From positions 10,248 through 74,247 of the forward strand of contig JAHZGC010000003.1 in the NCBI GenBank assembly GCA_019421015.1: DNA of 64,000 nucleotides. The letters run 5' to 3'. A program made the translations under genes and the position numbers. Shown piece by piece: positions 52,436 to 61,450 of this stretch. Every line of letters begins with the position of its first letter. Within the stretch, counting starts at the first letter, position 1. This stretch comes from Coriobacteriaceae bacterium. Lineage in GTDB: Bacteria; Actinomycetota; Coriobacteriia; Coriobacteriales; UMGS124. Under the pieces are notes generated by a model. It made no database searches. It was given only the letters and a program-made list of their open reading frames with translations, and was not told the origin of the DNA.

Positions 52436-53560
52436 CTACCGCGCGGCCCCCCGGGCCGCGGCTTCCACAGCATCTGCCAGACGGGACGCCGCCCCGGCCT
52501 GCCCCAACCCCTCGAGGGCCGCCGCCATGGCCGCCCGGCGGGAGGGGTCAGAAAGCAGGCCGAGCACCGTCCGGGCGAACTCCTCGCCGTCGATGCGGTC
52601 GTCGGCAACCACCACGGCTCCCCCCGCGTCCGAGAGCAGGCGGGCGTTGGTGGTCTGGTGGTCTGCCGTGGCATGGGGGTAGGGCACGAGCACGCTCGGC
52701 ACGCAGCGGGCGGCAATCTCGGCCACCGAGCTCGCCCCCGACCGCGAGACCACGAGGTCGGCGGCCGCAAGGCACGAGGCCATGTCGTCTATGTAGGGCA
52801 TGACGCGCCAACGGGCCTTCTCGCCTTCGGTCAGGCCCAGGGCGGCGAGCGCCTCCTCGTGGTCCTTGGCCCCGGCCGCATGGAGCACATAGGTCCCCTC
52901 ATGCGCGAGGATGCGCTCCTTGAGGGCGGCAAGCGCGCGGTTGAGGTGGCGGGCGCCCAGGCTTCCCCCGAACACAAGCAGCACCGTGGCGTCGGCGGGC
53001 AGCCCGAGGGCCGCGCGGCCCTGCTCGCGTGTGGCGTCCAGGATCGACCGGCGCACGGGGTTGCCCAAGGCCACCACCTTGGTGCCCCGTCCCGTCCTGC
53101 CGGCAAAGAGCGCCTCTGACGAGGGATAGGTCAGGGCAAGGACGCTCGCGCGCTTCGCGAGGGCCTTGTTCGCCATGCCGGGGACCGAGTTCTGCTCATG
53201 CAGCACGAGCGGGATGCCCCGCGCCGCCGCGGCATCTGCCAAAGGGAAGCAGACGTAGGCGCCGAAGCCCACGGCCGCCGCGGGCCTGTCTCCCCGGTCG
53301 AACTCGTCGAGCACGTGCCTGCGGGCGGAGCGCATCTTGAAGAAGGCACTCACGGCGGTCCAGGGGCGGGAGCGGTCGAAGCCCGAGACGTCGAGGCCCT
53401 CGAAGGCAAAGCCCTCCTGAGGAACCAGGCGCGACTCCATGCCGCGCTCGGTACCGTAGAAACGCACCTCGTGGCCGCGCTCGCGCAGCTCCTGGGCAAG
53501 GGCGATGGCTGGGTTGATGTGGCCTGCCGTGCCGCCGGCAGCGATGGCTATGACGCTCAT
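52436..53560 (-). CDS. murG: UDP-GlcNAc transferase MurG
   Basis: A 374-residue GT28 enzyme that converts lipid I to lipid II on the inner membrane face. The first Gly-rich loop is AIAAGGTAGHINPAIALA; GFGAYVCFPLADAA and LHEQNSVPGMANK lie in the N-domain; GGSLGARHLN, SRSGASSVAEIAA and LVPYPHATADHQTTNA in the C-domain form the UDP-GlcNAc site. Length is normal. The ATG overlaps the ftsW stop by 4 bases. Confidence 0.97.
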   Translation of the reverse strand: MSVIAIAAGGTAGHINPAIALAQELRERGHEVRFYGTERGMESRLVPQEGFAFEGLDVSGFDRSRPWTAVSAFFKMRSARRHVLDEFDRGDRPAAAVGFGAYVCFPLADAAAARGIPLVLHEQNSVPGMANKALAKRASVLALTYPSSEALFAGRTGRGTKVVALGNPVRRSILDATREQGRAALGLPADATVLLVFGGSLGARHLNRALAALKERILAHEGTYVLHAAGAKDHEEALAALGLTEGEKARWRVMPYIDDMASCLAAADLVVSRSGASSVAEIAARCVPSVLVPYPHATADHQTTNARLLSDAGGAVVVADDRIDGEEFARTVLGLLSDPSRRAAMAAALEGLGQAGAASRLADAVEAAARGAAR

Positions 53561-54909
53561 CGTCTTCCCTTCCTTGGGTCGACCGTCCTGTTGGCATACG
53601 TCGGGCCGTCCGTCCCGGGCCGCGTCCCCTCGCCTGCCGTGGGGGCAGGCCGCGGGCGCGTGCCGCCGTCGAGCACCGTGAGGTTACTGCGGTGGGCGGC
53701 GCGGCGGTCTGCGGCGCGGCTGTCGGCCACAAAGCCCTCGTTGTCGCGCGCGATGCCCAAAAGCAGGCCCACCATGATCATGGTGGCCATGATCGAGGAG
53801 CCGCCCGACGAGATAAAGGGCAACGGGCGCCCCGAAAGCGGCAGCACCTGGAGCACGCCGCCGATGTTGAGCAACGCCTGCACCAGGATGATGACCGTGA
53901 GGCCGTAGGCCGCAAGCGACGCCACCCGGTCGCGCTCCTTGGCCTGGTAGGCGATGCGCATGCCCGACCAGCCGAACAGCGCGAACAGCCCGATCACAAA
54001 GACCGCCCCCACAAAGCCCATCTCCTCGCAGAGGATGGCAAAGATGAAGTCGTTCTCGGCCTCGGGCAGCCAGGAGTACTTCTGGCTCGAATTGCCCAGG
54101 CCGACCCCCCAAAAGCCGCCCGAGGCCACGGCGTACAGGCCGTGGATGAGCTGCCACCCGTCACCGTAGTAGTCGGAGTACGGGTCGAGCCAGATGGCGA
54201 AGCGGGCGCTGCGATAGCCGGCCGTGGCGATGAGCACGGCGATGGCCGCCACGGCCACGGCCGCGACGATGCCCACATAGGCAAGGCGCGCCCCGGCCAA
54301 GATCCACATGAGCACGATGGACGCGCCCAGAATCAGCAGGGTCCCCAGGTCCTTCTCGAGCAGGATGAGCAGGAAGGGCACGCCCACAAAGAGCACCATG
54401 CGCACCATGCAGCGCAGCCACGGGTAGTCTCCGCGCTCCCATCCCGCCAGCAGCCGGGCCGCAGCGATGATGAGAACGATTTTGGCGAACTCCGAAGGCT
54501 GGATCGAGACGGGCCCGATGTAGAGCCAGCGGGTCGCGCCGTGGCTCTCGCTGCCTGCCACCAGGGCCGCCAGGAGCAACGCCACCACGATCACCCACAG
54601 GGCCATGAAGAACTTCTCGATCCACGGCGTGCCGCCGAAGTGGGCCACCACGAGGCACGCCACCCATGAGACCGCCAAGAAGACCGTCTGGTGGGCGAAC
54701 TCGCCCCAGGGGTTCTTGCCCGCCTCGACGAGCTCCATGGACGAGGCCGAGAAGACCATCATGAGCCCGATGGCGCATAGGAGCACCACGGAGACGAGCA
54801 TCAGGACCGGGGCGGAGGTGAGCGTCTCCACGGTCCAAAACTGCCTGCCGCGCCCCAGTCCGGGGCGCTGCCCCTGGGCATCTTCGTCGGTGTGGCCCCT
54901 TGCGATCAC
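53557..54909 (-). CDS. ftsW: SEDS-family septal glycosyltransferase FtsW
   Basis: A 450-residue SEDS protein that polymerises lipid II glycan strands with FtsI. Ten membrane helices are visible, with VFSASSMELVE, WLYIGPVSIQPSEFAKI, LLEKDLGTLLILG (catalytic Asp region), DPYSDYYGDGWQL, GLGNSSQKYSWLPEAENDFIFA and LPFISSGGSSIMA. N- and C-terminal cytoplasmic tails are hydrophilic (C-terminal ~65 residues, Arg/Pro/Thr-rich). The start is a GTG in a GTGA overlap with murD, which rules out the long upstream in-frame reading. Confidence 0.95.
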   Translation of the reverse strand: MIARGHTDEDAQGQRPGLGRGRQFWTVETLTSAPVLMLVSVVLLCAIGLMMVFSASSMELVEAGKNPWGEFAHQTVFLAVSWVACLVVAHFGGTPWIEKFFMALWVIVVALLLAALVAGSESHGATRWLYIGPVSIQPSEFAKIVLIIAAARLLAGWERGDYPWLRCMVRMVLFVGVPFLLILLEKDLGTLLILGASIVLMWILAGARLAYVGIVAAVAVAAIAVLIATAGYRSARFAIWLDPYSDYYGDGWQLIHGLYAVASGGFWGVGLGNSSQKYSWLPEAENDFIFAILCEEMGFVGAVFVIGLFALFGWSGMRIAYQAKERDRVASLAAYGLTVIILVQALLNIGGVLQVLPLSGRPLPFISSGGSSIMATMIMVGLLLGIARDNEGFVADSRAADRRAAHRSNLTVLDGGTRPRPAPTAGEGTRPGTDGPTYANRTVDPRKGRR

Positions 54910-56315
54910 GAGCGGCCCTCCCCCGCGCAGCGCGCGGCGCGCTCGGCCACGAGGCGCTGGAAGGCCTCGCCGCGCTGCTTGTAGCCGCTGAACTCGTCGA
55001 ACGAGGAGCAGGCCGGCGAGAGGAGCACGGTGTCGCCGGGCTGTGCGGCGGCGCAGGCGGCCTCGAAGGCCCGGGCCATGGTGGCCGCCCGCACGACGGA
55101 GGCACCCGGGCGTTCGGCGGCAGCGGCGCGCAGGGCCCCCTCGATGCGCTCCCCCGCCTCGCCGTAGGCGACCACGGCCCGGCAGCGGTCGACGGCGGCG
55201 CGGGCGAGGTCGGTGAGGTCGGTGAGTTTGTCGTGGCCGCCAAGCAGCAGCACGACGCGCCCGGCTTCGAAGGCGGCCAGTGCCTTGAGGGCCGCGTCGG
55301 TGTTGGTGGCCTTGGAGTCGTCGACGAACGCGACCCCGTCCGCCTCCCCGCAGGGCTCCACGCGATGGGCCAGCGGCGAGAAGCCCAGCAGGCCGCGCGC
55401 AACCGCCTCGTCGGAGACCCCCATGAACAGCGCGGCCGCCGCGGCAGCCAGGCTGTTCTGCAGGTTGTGCGGGCCCTTGAGCGCCATCTCGTCCCAACGG
55501 CACAGGGCGTGCTCGCACCCCCCGAGGCGCACGGTCAGCCGCCCATCGTCGGCAAGCCACGCCCCGTGCGCCTCGCAGGCGCATGGGACCTCCCCGACGA
55601 CAACCACGGGCAGGCCCCTCAGGCGCAGGCGCTCGGCCATGGCGCGGCAGGGCCCGTCGTCGCCCAGGACGCATAGGTCCCGCCCCGTCATGTTTGCAAA
55701 GACACGCTCCTTGTCGGCCGCGTAGGCCTCAAAGGTGCCGTGCCACTCGAGGTGGTCCGGGGTGACGTTGAGCAGGACGGCAACCCGGGGGGCGAACAAA
55801 ACCGTCCCATGGAGCTGGAAGCTCGACAGCTCCGCGGCGAACACCTCGCCCTCGGCGCGGTCGGCGACGCACGCCACAGGGGGCAGGCCGATGTTGCCCA
55901 CGGCGCGCACGGGGCGCCCCGCCTCCTCGAAGAGGTGGCGGACCAGCGAGGTCGTGGTGGTCTTGCCGTTCGTGCCGGTCACCGCCACCCAGTCGCGGGG
56001 GCTCTCGCGCCACGCCAGCTCGGGCTCGCTCACGACCTCGGCGCACCGGGCAACGGCGCTTTGGTACAGCGGGCTAGAACAGGGCAGCCCGGGGCTCGAC
56101 ACCGCGAGGTCATAGGGGCGGTCCAGCTCCTCGGAGTCCCAGACCACCCGGGCCCCCAAGGCCTCAAGGGCCTCCCCCGCCTCGCGCGGCGCGCTGCCGC
56201 CGTACACGGTCACGCTCGAGACCGCCCCCTCGGGCAGCCCGAGGAGGTACGCGGCCGCGGCCTTGGTGCTGGAACCGATGCCGAGGAGGACGACGTCGCC
56301 AAAACCCGATGCCAT
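54906..56315 (-). CDS. murD: UDP-N-acetylmuramoylalanine-D-glutamate ligase MurD
   Basis: A 469-residue Mur ligase adding D-Glu to UDP-MurNAc-L-Ala. The N-domain has DVVLLGIGSSTKAAAAYLLG; the P-loop VAVTGTNGKTTTTSLV, NVTPDHLEWHGTFEAYAADKERVF (with the carbamylated-Lys region), GPHNLQNSLAAAAAAL and, in the C-domain, FVDDSKATNTDAALKAL and LLLGGHDKLTDLTDL are typical of MurD. Length is normal. It ends in a 4-base overlap with ftsW. Confidence 0.96.
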   Translation of the reverse strand: MASGFGDVVLLGIGSSTKAAAAYLLGLPEGAVSSVTVYGGSAPREAGEALEALGARVVWDSEELDRPYDLAVSSPGLPCSSPLYQSAVARCAEVVSEPELAWRESPRDWVAVTGTNGKTTTTSLVRHLFEEAGRPVRAVGNIGLPPVACVADRAEGEVFAAELSSFQLHGTVLFAPRVAVLLNVTPDHLEWHGTFEAYAADKERVFANMTGRDLCVLGDDGPCRAMAERLRLRGLPVVVVGEVPCACEAHGAWLADDGRLTVRLGGCEHALCRWDEMALKGPHNLQNSLAAAAAALFMGVSDEAVARGLLGFSPLAHRVEPCGEADGVAFVDDSKATNTDAALKALAAFEAGRVVLLLGGHDKLTDLTDLARAAVDRCRAVVAYGEAGERIEGALRAAAAERPGASVVRAATMARAFEAACAAAQPGDTVLLSPACSSFDEFSGYKQRGEAFQRLVAERAARCAGEGRS

Positions 56316-56343
56316 GGTTGCATTAACTCCCTTAACAGATTGT

Positions 56344-57375
56344 CTAACCGAGCTGGAAGTAGAGGGCGAAGCCCACGGCGGCGAAGGCGGCCGCCACGAT
56401 CCAGAACCGCGTGACCACCTTGGTCTCGGCCCATCCCTTCTTCTCGAAGTGGTGGTGGATGGGGGCCATGAGGAACACCCGCCTGCCCGTGAGCTTGAAG
56501 CTCACGACCTGGATCATGACCGAGAGCACCTCGATGATGAACACGCCGCCGATGACCAGCGATATGACCTCGGTCTTGGTGAGCACGGCGAGCGCGGCGA
56601 AGGCGGTCCCCAGGGCGAGGGAGCCGGTGTCCCCCATGAAGATCGACGCCGGGTAGCAGTTGAACCACAGAAAGCCGATGCAGGCACCCACACAGGCAAA
56701 GGCAAAGACCGAGAGCGGGAGGTCGCCGCTCGTGAAGGCCACCATGCCCATGACCGCCAGGGTGACCGCGGAGCAGCCGCCGCACAGCCCGTCGAGACCG
56801 TCGTTGAGGTTCACCGCGTTCGACAGGCCCGCCATAAGCAGGAACACAAAGATGATGTAGAGCCACGGGACGCTGACCTGAGCGCCCCCCACCTCGAAGG
56901 TGGGGGCGAGCACGCCCAGGTCGATGCCGAACCCGCCGGGAAGCGTGACCACCGGCGACACGCCGAGCAGGTTCACGGCGAGCATCGTGAAGATGAGCAC
57001 GATGACCCCCTGGCCGATGAGCTTGGCGTGGGGCGTGAGGCCCAAGGAACGCCGGTGGGCCACCGACTCGAAGTCGTCGAGGAAGCCCAGGAGCGCCGTG
57101 AGCACCGTGGCGAGCACGGCCAGCACCAGCGTCAGGCTCCAACGGGCGAGGAGCACGCAGGTCACCAGGATCGCGACCAGGATCACGACGCCGCCCATGG
57201 TGGGGGTTCCCTGCTTCTGAAGATGGCGCTGGGGCCCGTCTGCGCGGATCTGCTGGCCGATCTTGCGGTAGCGCAGCAGCTTGATCCAGAAGGGCATGAG
57301 CACAAGGGTGACCGCCGCTGCCACGAACACGGCGATGAAGACGACGTAGGTCGGGTAGTCCGACGAGATGATCAC
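56344..57375 (-). CDS. mraY: Phospho-N-acetylmuramoyl-pentapeptide transferase MraY
   Basis: A 343-residue integral membrane enzyme transferring phospho-MurNAc-pentapeptide to undecaprenyl phosphate (lipid I). Signature blocks are QKQGTPTMGGVVIL, GFLDDFESVAHRRSLGLT (Asp-Asp motif), NAVNLNDGLDGL and, near the end, FLMAPIHHHFEKKGWAETKVV. About ten helices are visible. The start is a GTG overlapping the murF stop by 4 bases (GTGA). Confidence 0.97.
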   Translation of the reverse strand: MIISSDYPTYVVFIAVFVAAAVTLVLMPFWIKLLRYRKIGQQIRADGPQRHLQKQGTPTMGGVVILVAILVTCVLLARWSLTLVLAVLATVLTALLGFLDDFESVAHRRSLGLTPHAKLIGQGVIVLIFTMLAVNLLGVSPVVTLPGGFGIDLGVLAPTFEVGGAQVSVPWLYIIFVFLLMAGLSNAVNLNDGLDGLCGGCSAVTLAVMGMVAFTSGDLPLSVFAFACVGACIGFLWFNCYPASIFMGDTGSLALGTAFAALAVLTKTEVISLVIGGVFIIEVLSVMIQVVSFKLTGRRVFLMAPIHHHFEKKGWAETKVVTRFWIVAAAFAAVGFALYFQLG

Positions 57376-58805
57376 GCGCCCATCACCGCCTTCACCGTGC
57401 GGTCGAGCCCGGTGGTGCGCGACGCCTTCACGAGCACGGCGTCGCCCGCAGCCAAAAGCCCTCTCAGCAGTTCGCCCGCCTCGTCGGCGTCGCCGGCCTC
57501 ATAGACGGCGCAGGGGGCCATCCCCATGAGGCGCGCCGCCTCGGCCATGGCGCGCGAGGAGGGCCCCACGGCCACGAGGATGTCGACGGGCTTGGCCGCC
57601 ACGTAGGCCCCCACCAGCGCGTGGAGCCCCTCGCAACGCTCCCCCAGGTCGCCCATGTCGCCAAGGCAGGCGACGCGTCGGCCGGCCGGCAGGGCGCACA
57701 GGGCGTCGACCGCGCGGCGCATGGAGTCGGGGTTCGCGTTGTAGGAGTCGTCGAGCACCGTGACGCCGCCCGGGGCCTTGAGCAGGCTCTGGTGCATCCC
57801 CACGGGGCGCACGGCCTCGAGGGCCTCGGCGATGGCGGCCGGGGCGACGCCGAGCAGGTCTCCCACCGCCGCAGCGGCCAGGGCGTCCACGACGTTGTGG
57901 GCGCCGGGGATCGAGAGGCGAAACGCCAGGGAGGCGCCCGACGGCAGCACCGCGACGCCCGAGGCGCAGCCGGAGCCGTCGAACGACCAGGAGGTGCAGC
58001 GGGCGTCGTCACCCTCGGAGGTGCCGAAACGCAGGACCTCGACGCCGCACGGTCCGGCCACCTCGCGCTCGATCCAGGGGGTGAAGTCGTCCTCACCCCA
58101 GAGCAGCGCGCGGCTCGGCCAGCGATCGCCCGCACAGGTGGGGGGCAGCGCGGCCACGAGCTCCGCCTTGGCGGCGGCTATGCCCCCGCGGCTGCCGAGG
58201 ATGCCGATGTGGGCGGTGCCCACGTTCGTGACGATCCCATAGTCGGGCCGGGCGACCCGGGCTATGGCCGCGATCTCGCCCGCGTGGTCCATGCCCATCT
58301 CGACCACCAGGGCCTGGGCGTCGAGCGGGCACGAGAGTATGGTGAGGGGGGCGCCGATGAGGCTGTTGCGGTTGCCCGCCGTGATGTGGGTCCGGTAGCG
58401 CGATGCAAGGACGGAGCCCACCATCTCCTTGGTGGTCGTCTTGCCCGAGGACCCCGTGACGCCCACGACCACGCAGTCCAGACGGGAGCGCCACCAACCG
58501 GCCAGGGCGTCGAGAAACGCCTGGGCGTCCGAAGACACCAGCACGGCGGCCCCCGCCCGATCGGCCGCATCCAACACGGCGGCGTCGGGCTCGCGCGTCA
58601 TGACGACGACGGCCGCCCCGGCGTCCAAGGCGCCGCAGGCGTAGTCGTTGCCGTCCACCCGCTCGCCCGGCAGGGCCACGAACAGGTTCTCGGCCTGCAC
58701 GGCCCGCGAGTCTATGGCCACGCCGGTCGCGGGCCGGTCGAGCGGCCCGCACGCGTGGCGCGCCCCCGTGATCTCGAGCAACTGACGAGGCGTCACGTGC
58801 ACCAT
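57372..58805 (-). CDS. murF: UDP-MurNAc-tripeptide-D-Ala-D-Ala ligase MurF
   Basis: A 477-residue Mur ligase adding the terminal dipeptide to the UDP-MurNAc-tripeptide. Seen are GVAIDSRAVQAENLFVALPGERVDGNDY, the P-loop VVGVTGSSGKTTTKEMVGSVL, the MurF-type ITAGNRNSLIGAPLTIL, VEMGMDHAGEIAAIARVARP, NVGTAHIGILGS and LDDSYNANPDSMRRAVDAL. Given the VanG-type ligase in the window, the dipeptide could be D-Ala-D-Ser, but this is inference. MurE, usually just upstream, is not here. Confidence 0.96.
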   Translation of the reverse strand: MVHVTPRQLLEITGARHACGPLDRPATGVAIDSRAVQAENLFVALPGERVDGNDYACGALDAGAAVVVMTREPDAAVLDAADRAGAAVLVSSDAQAFLDALAGWWRSRLDCVVVGVTGSSGKTTTKEMVGSVLASRYRTHITAGNRNSLIGAPLTILSCPLDAQALVVEMGMDHAGEIAAIARVARPDYGIVTNVGTAHIGILGSRGGIAAAKAELVAALPPTCAGDRWPSRALLWGEDDFTPWIEREVAGPCGVEVLRFGTSEGDDARCTSWSFDGSGCASGVAVLPSGASLAFRLSIPGAHNVVDALAAAAVGDLLGVAPAAIAEALEAVRPVGMHQSLLKAPGGVTVLDDSYNANPDSMRRAVDALCALPAGRRVACLGDMGDLGERCEGLHALVGAYVAAKPVDILVAVGPSSRAMAEAARLMGMAPCAVYEAGDADEAGELLRGLLAAGDAVLVKASRTTGLDRTVKAVMGA

Positions 58806-58901
58806 GCCAGTCTCCGTTCATCCCAGCGTCCGCGGTTCGCACTCCCCGCGGGCGGCGTCCAATACTACCGAGGCCCCCGCGGGGGCGTTTCCCGACGCGC
58901 C

Positions 58902-60839
58902 CTACGAGGACGGCGGCACCTGCAGCCGGCTCAGCGTCGCCTGCATGATGTTGCGCCACGGCTCGGCGGCGGTCTCGGACCCCGAACCTCCCCGCGGCAC
59001 GTAGTCAACAATGACATAAACGAGCGCTTTAGGGGCATCCGTGGGGCCAAAACCTATGAACGATACCAAAAAGCGATCGTACATGTAACGGCCGGTGGTC
59101 GGGTCCACGCGTTCGGCGGTGCCCGTCTTGGTCGAGAGGCGGTACCCCTCGATGGCACCGGGCGCACCGTAGCCGTTGTCGGTGACGCTCTCCATCATGA
59201 GGGCCACCTGGCGGGCCGTCTCGCTCGCCACCACGCGGGTCCCGGTGGGATAGGCGATCTCGTGGCCGTTGCGGCTCACGGCGAAGTGGGGCCTCAGCGC
59301 CACGCCGTCGTTGGCGAGCGCCCCCACCGCGCGGGCCATCTGGACGGGGGGCACGGCGAGGCTCTGGCCGAAGGCCATGGACTGCCACGCGCCCGTGTAG
59401 TTCTCGAGCTTGGTCACCAGGCCGGGCACCTCGCCGGGGTAGTCCACGCCGGTGACGGACCCGATGCCGTAGGCGTTTAGGTAGGTCGAGAACTGCACGG
59501 CCCCGATGCTCTCGGCGCACAGCACCGCGCCCACGTTGCTCGAGCGCTCCAACATCTCCGTCAGGCTCATGGCGGGGATGTCGTAGTCGCGGCTGTCGGC
59601 GTCGCCCACCACGTCGTCGCCCACCTGGATGGTGGCCGGCGCGTAGTAGGTGGTCTCGGGGGTGGCCAGGCCCAGGTCGACCGCCATGGAGGCCGTGAGC
59701 GGCTTGACCGTGGAACCGGGCTCGTAGGAGTCGCTCACACAGCGGAGGTTAAAGGCCTCCGTAGGGGCGTTCGCGATGTTGGAGGGGTCGAGGAAGGGCG
59801 TCGACGCGCAGGCGAGCAGCTCGCCGGTCTCGGGGGCCATCACGATGGCGCAGGCGTTGCCGGCCTCCCAACGGTCGATGACGGCGAGGAGCTCGTCCTG
59901 CACGGTCCTCTGGATCTCGACGTCGATGGAGACCACGATGCTCTCGCCGTCGACGGGCGGCTCGCCCAGGTCCTGGCCGCCCACGATAGGCGTGCCGTAC
60001 TTGCTCCGCTCCTGGATCAGCCACCCGTCGGTACCCCCCAGGACGCTGTCGTACTCGAGCTCAAGGCCCGTGAGCCCGTGGCCGTCGGTGCCGATGCAGC
60101 CAACCACGTTGCCCGCGATGGAGCCCATGGGGTAGACGCGGCGCGAGGTGTTCTCGAACTCAAAGCCCCCTAGCTCGGGCATGCCCTGCTCCTTGCGCAG
60201 CTTGTTCGTCTCCGCAAGGGCCGTGCGCAGGCGGTCGGCCATCTCGGGGTCGGCCTTGCGCACCAGGTACTCGTAGGTCGTGTCTTGACTGAGCTTCTGG
60301 GCGTAGGTGGCGGCGTCGCCGCCGAGGACCGACACGAGAAAGTTCGCCGTGGCGTTGACGTCGGTGATGAGGTTAGGGTGCGCGGCGATGTCGACCGCGT
60401 CGACGGAACGGGCCAGCACCACGCCATTGCGGTCGTAGATGGCACCGCGCTTGTGGGGCAGCACGCGACGGGCTGTGCGCTCGACCTTGGCATCGATGGA
60501 GAGCTCGCCGGTGGCAAAGGCCTGGAGGTAGGCGAGGCGTCCGACCATAACGGTAAACATAAGGCCGAGACCCGCCCCCACCACCGTCTCGCGGGCGTAG
60601 GGGCGTTTAAGGAAGTCGCGAATCCGGCTTCCCAGCTCAGACCCTGAAGCTAATGCTCGCGTTCGAGCTGACGATAAGCTTGACGCTGAAGGTTTGGGGC
60701 TTTTTTGGCTATCTGCCTGCTGGTTCTGTCTGTTTTCGCTCCCCGTTCGCTCAGATGTGGTAGGGCGGCGGGACTGCGAGGCCTCTGGGCGCGCCCCTCT
60801 CCCCGACTGTCCGCGGGTGTTGGGCTTCTCGTCACGCAT
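58902..60839 (-). CDS. ftsI: Septal penicillin-binding protein FtsI (PBP2/3-type transpeptidase)
   Basis: A 645-residue class B PBP that cross-links septal peptidoglycan with FtsW. A ~80-residue polar, Ser/Arg-rich cytoplasmic region is followed by one membrane helix (TVVGAGLGLMFTVMVGRLAYL). The dimerisation domain shows RGAIYDRNGVVLA. The transpeptidase has catalytic SxxK (GSTVKPLT, ~residue 375), SSN (ERSSNVGA, ~433) and KTG (STKTGTAERV, ~570). The cytoplasmic tail is longer than in E. coli FtsI. It starts 3 bases after ftsL and precedes murF by 96 bases that hold no gene. Confidence 0.95.
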   Translation of the reverse strand: MRDEKPNTRGQSGRGARPEASQSRRPTTSERTGSENRQNQQADSQKSPKPSASSLSSARTRALASGSELGSRIRDFLKRPYARETVVGAGLGLMFTVMVGRLAYLQAFATGELSIDAKVERTARRVLPHKRGAIYDRNGVVLARSVDAVDIAAHPNLITDVNATANFLVSVLGGDAATYAQKLSQDTTYEYLVRKADPEMADRLRTALAETNKLRKEQGMPELGGFEFENTSRRVYPMGSIAGNVVGCIGTDGHGLTGLELEYDSVLGGTDGWLIQERSKYGTPIVGGQDLGEPPVDGESIVVSIDVEIQRTVQDELLAVIDRWEAGNACAIVMAPETGELLACASTPFLDPSNIANAPTEAFNLRCVSDSYEPGSTVKPLTASMAVDLGLATPETTYYAPATIQVGDDVVGDADSRDYDIPAMSLTEMLERSSNVGAVLCAESIGAVQFSTYLNAYGIGSVTGVDYPGEVPGLVTKLENYTGAWQSMAFGQSLAVPPVQMARAVGALANDGVALRPHFAVSRNGHEIAYPTGTRVVASETARQVALMMESVTDNGYGAPGAIEGYRLSTKTGTAERVDPTTGRYMYDRFLVSFIGFGPTDAPKALVYVIVDYVPRGGSGSETAAEPWRNIMQATLSRLQVPPSS

Positions 60840-60842
60840 GAG

Positions 60843-61304
60843 CTACTCGGTAGCCGTTTCGGGCTCGGGCTCCTCGAGCGGGGCCGCAGCCAGGTCGAGC
60901 ACCGCAACGTCAGAAACGGGCACCATGCCGTAGACGTCGGTCGCGATGGACTCGATGCGCTCCGCACTGCCGAAGACCGACTGCTTGACCTCGAGCTCGG
61001 CACCGAGCGAGCGGGCCTCCTCGAGCTGGCTGTTGAGGGAGGCATTCTGGTATGCGAAGCCAAAGGCGTTCGCCATAAGGAGGCTGCGGGCAAACGAGGC
61101 CAATACCACGACGGCCACAAAGGCCACGGCGCACTTGATAGCCGTGACGGCAAGGGGCGAAAGCGCGGTCTGTCCCTGGGACTGGGCGTGTTTGCGGCGC
61201 AGGTGCTCCGGCACATCGACGACGACGAGGCGAGGCGACGGCGATTCAAACTCCGCATGCTGCTCAAGGTCTACGGCAACGCTACCGTTCACGTACGACG
61301 CCAT
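60843..61304 (-). CDS. ftsL: FtsL-like divisome protein
   Basis: A 153-residue small bitopic protein at the usual ftsL position between rsmH and ftsI. A ~55-residue cytoplasmic part is followed by a single helix (IKCAVAFVAVVVLASFARSLL), then a coiled-coil-like segment (NSQLEEARSLGAELEVKQSVFGSAERIESI) and an acidic tail. FtsL sequences diverge strongly, so identity rests on topology and position. The start MASYVNGS has GAAGGAGGT eight bases upstream. 146 bases with no visible gene separate it from rsmH. Confidence 0.85.
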   Translation of the reverse strand: MASYVNGSVAVDLEQHAEFESPSPRLVVVDVPEHLRRKHAQSQGQTALSPLAVTAIKCAVAFVAVVVLASFARSLLMANAFGFAYQNASLNSQLEEARSLGAELEVKQSVFGSAERIESIATDVYGMVPVSDVAVLDLAAAPLEEPEPETATE

Positions 61305-61450
61305 CTCCCGCACCTCCTTCGTACATCGTCGGCCGCAGCCGGATGATCCTTTCCACCATCTTTTGCCAACAACAACGGGCCGCCCCGCCGGGCCCAGGCA
61401 TCTCGAGCGCTCTCAAAATGACCCAAGCGTGCCCAGCAACGCGGCCGCCG

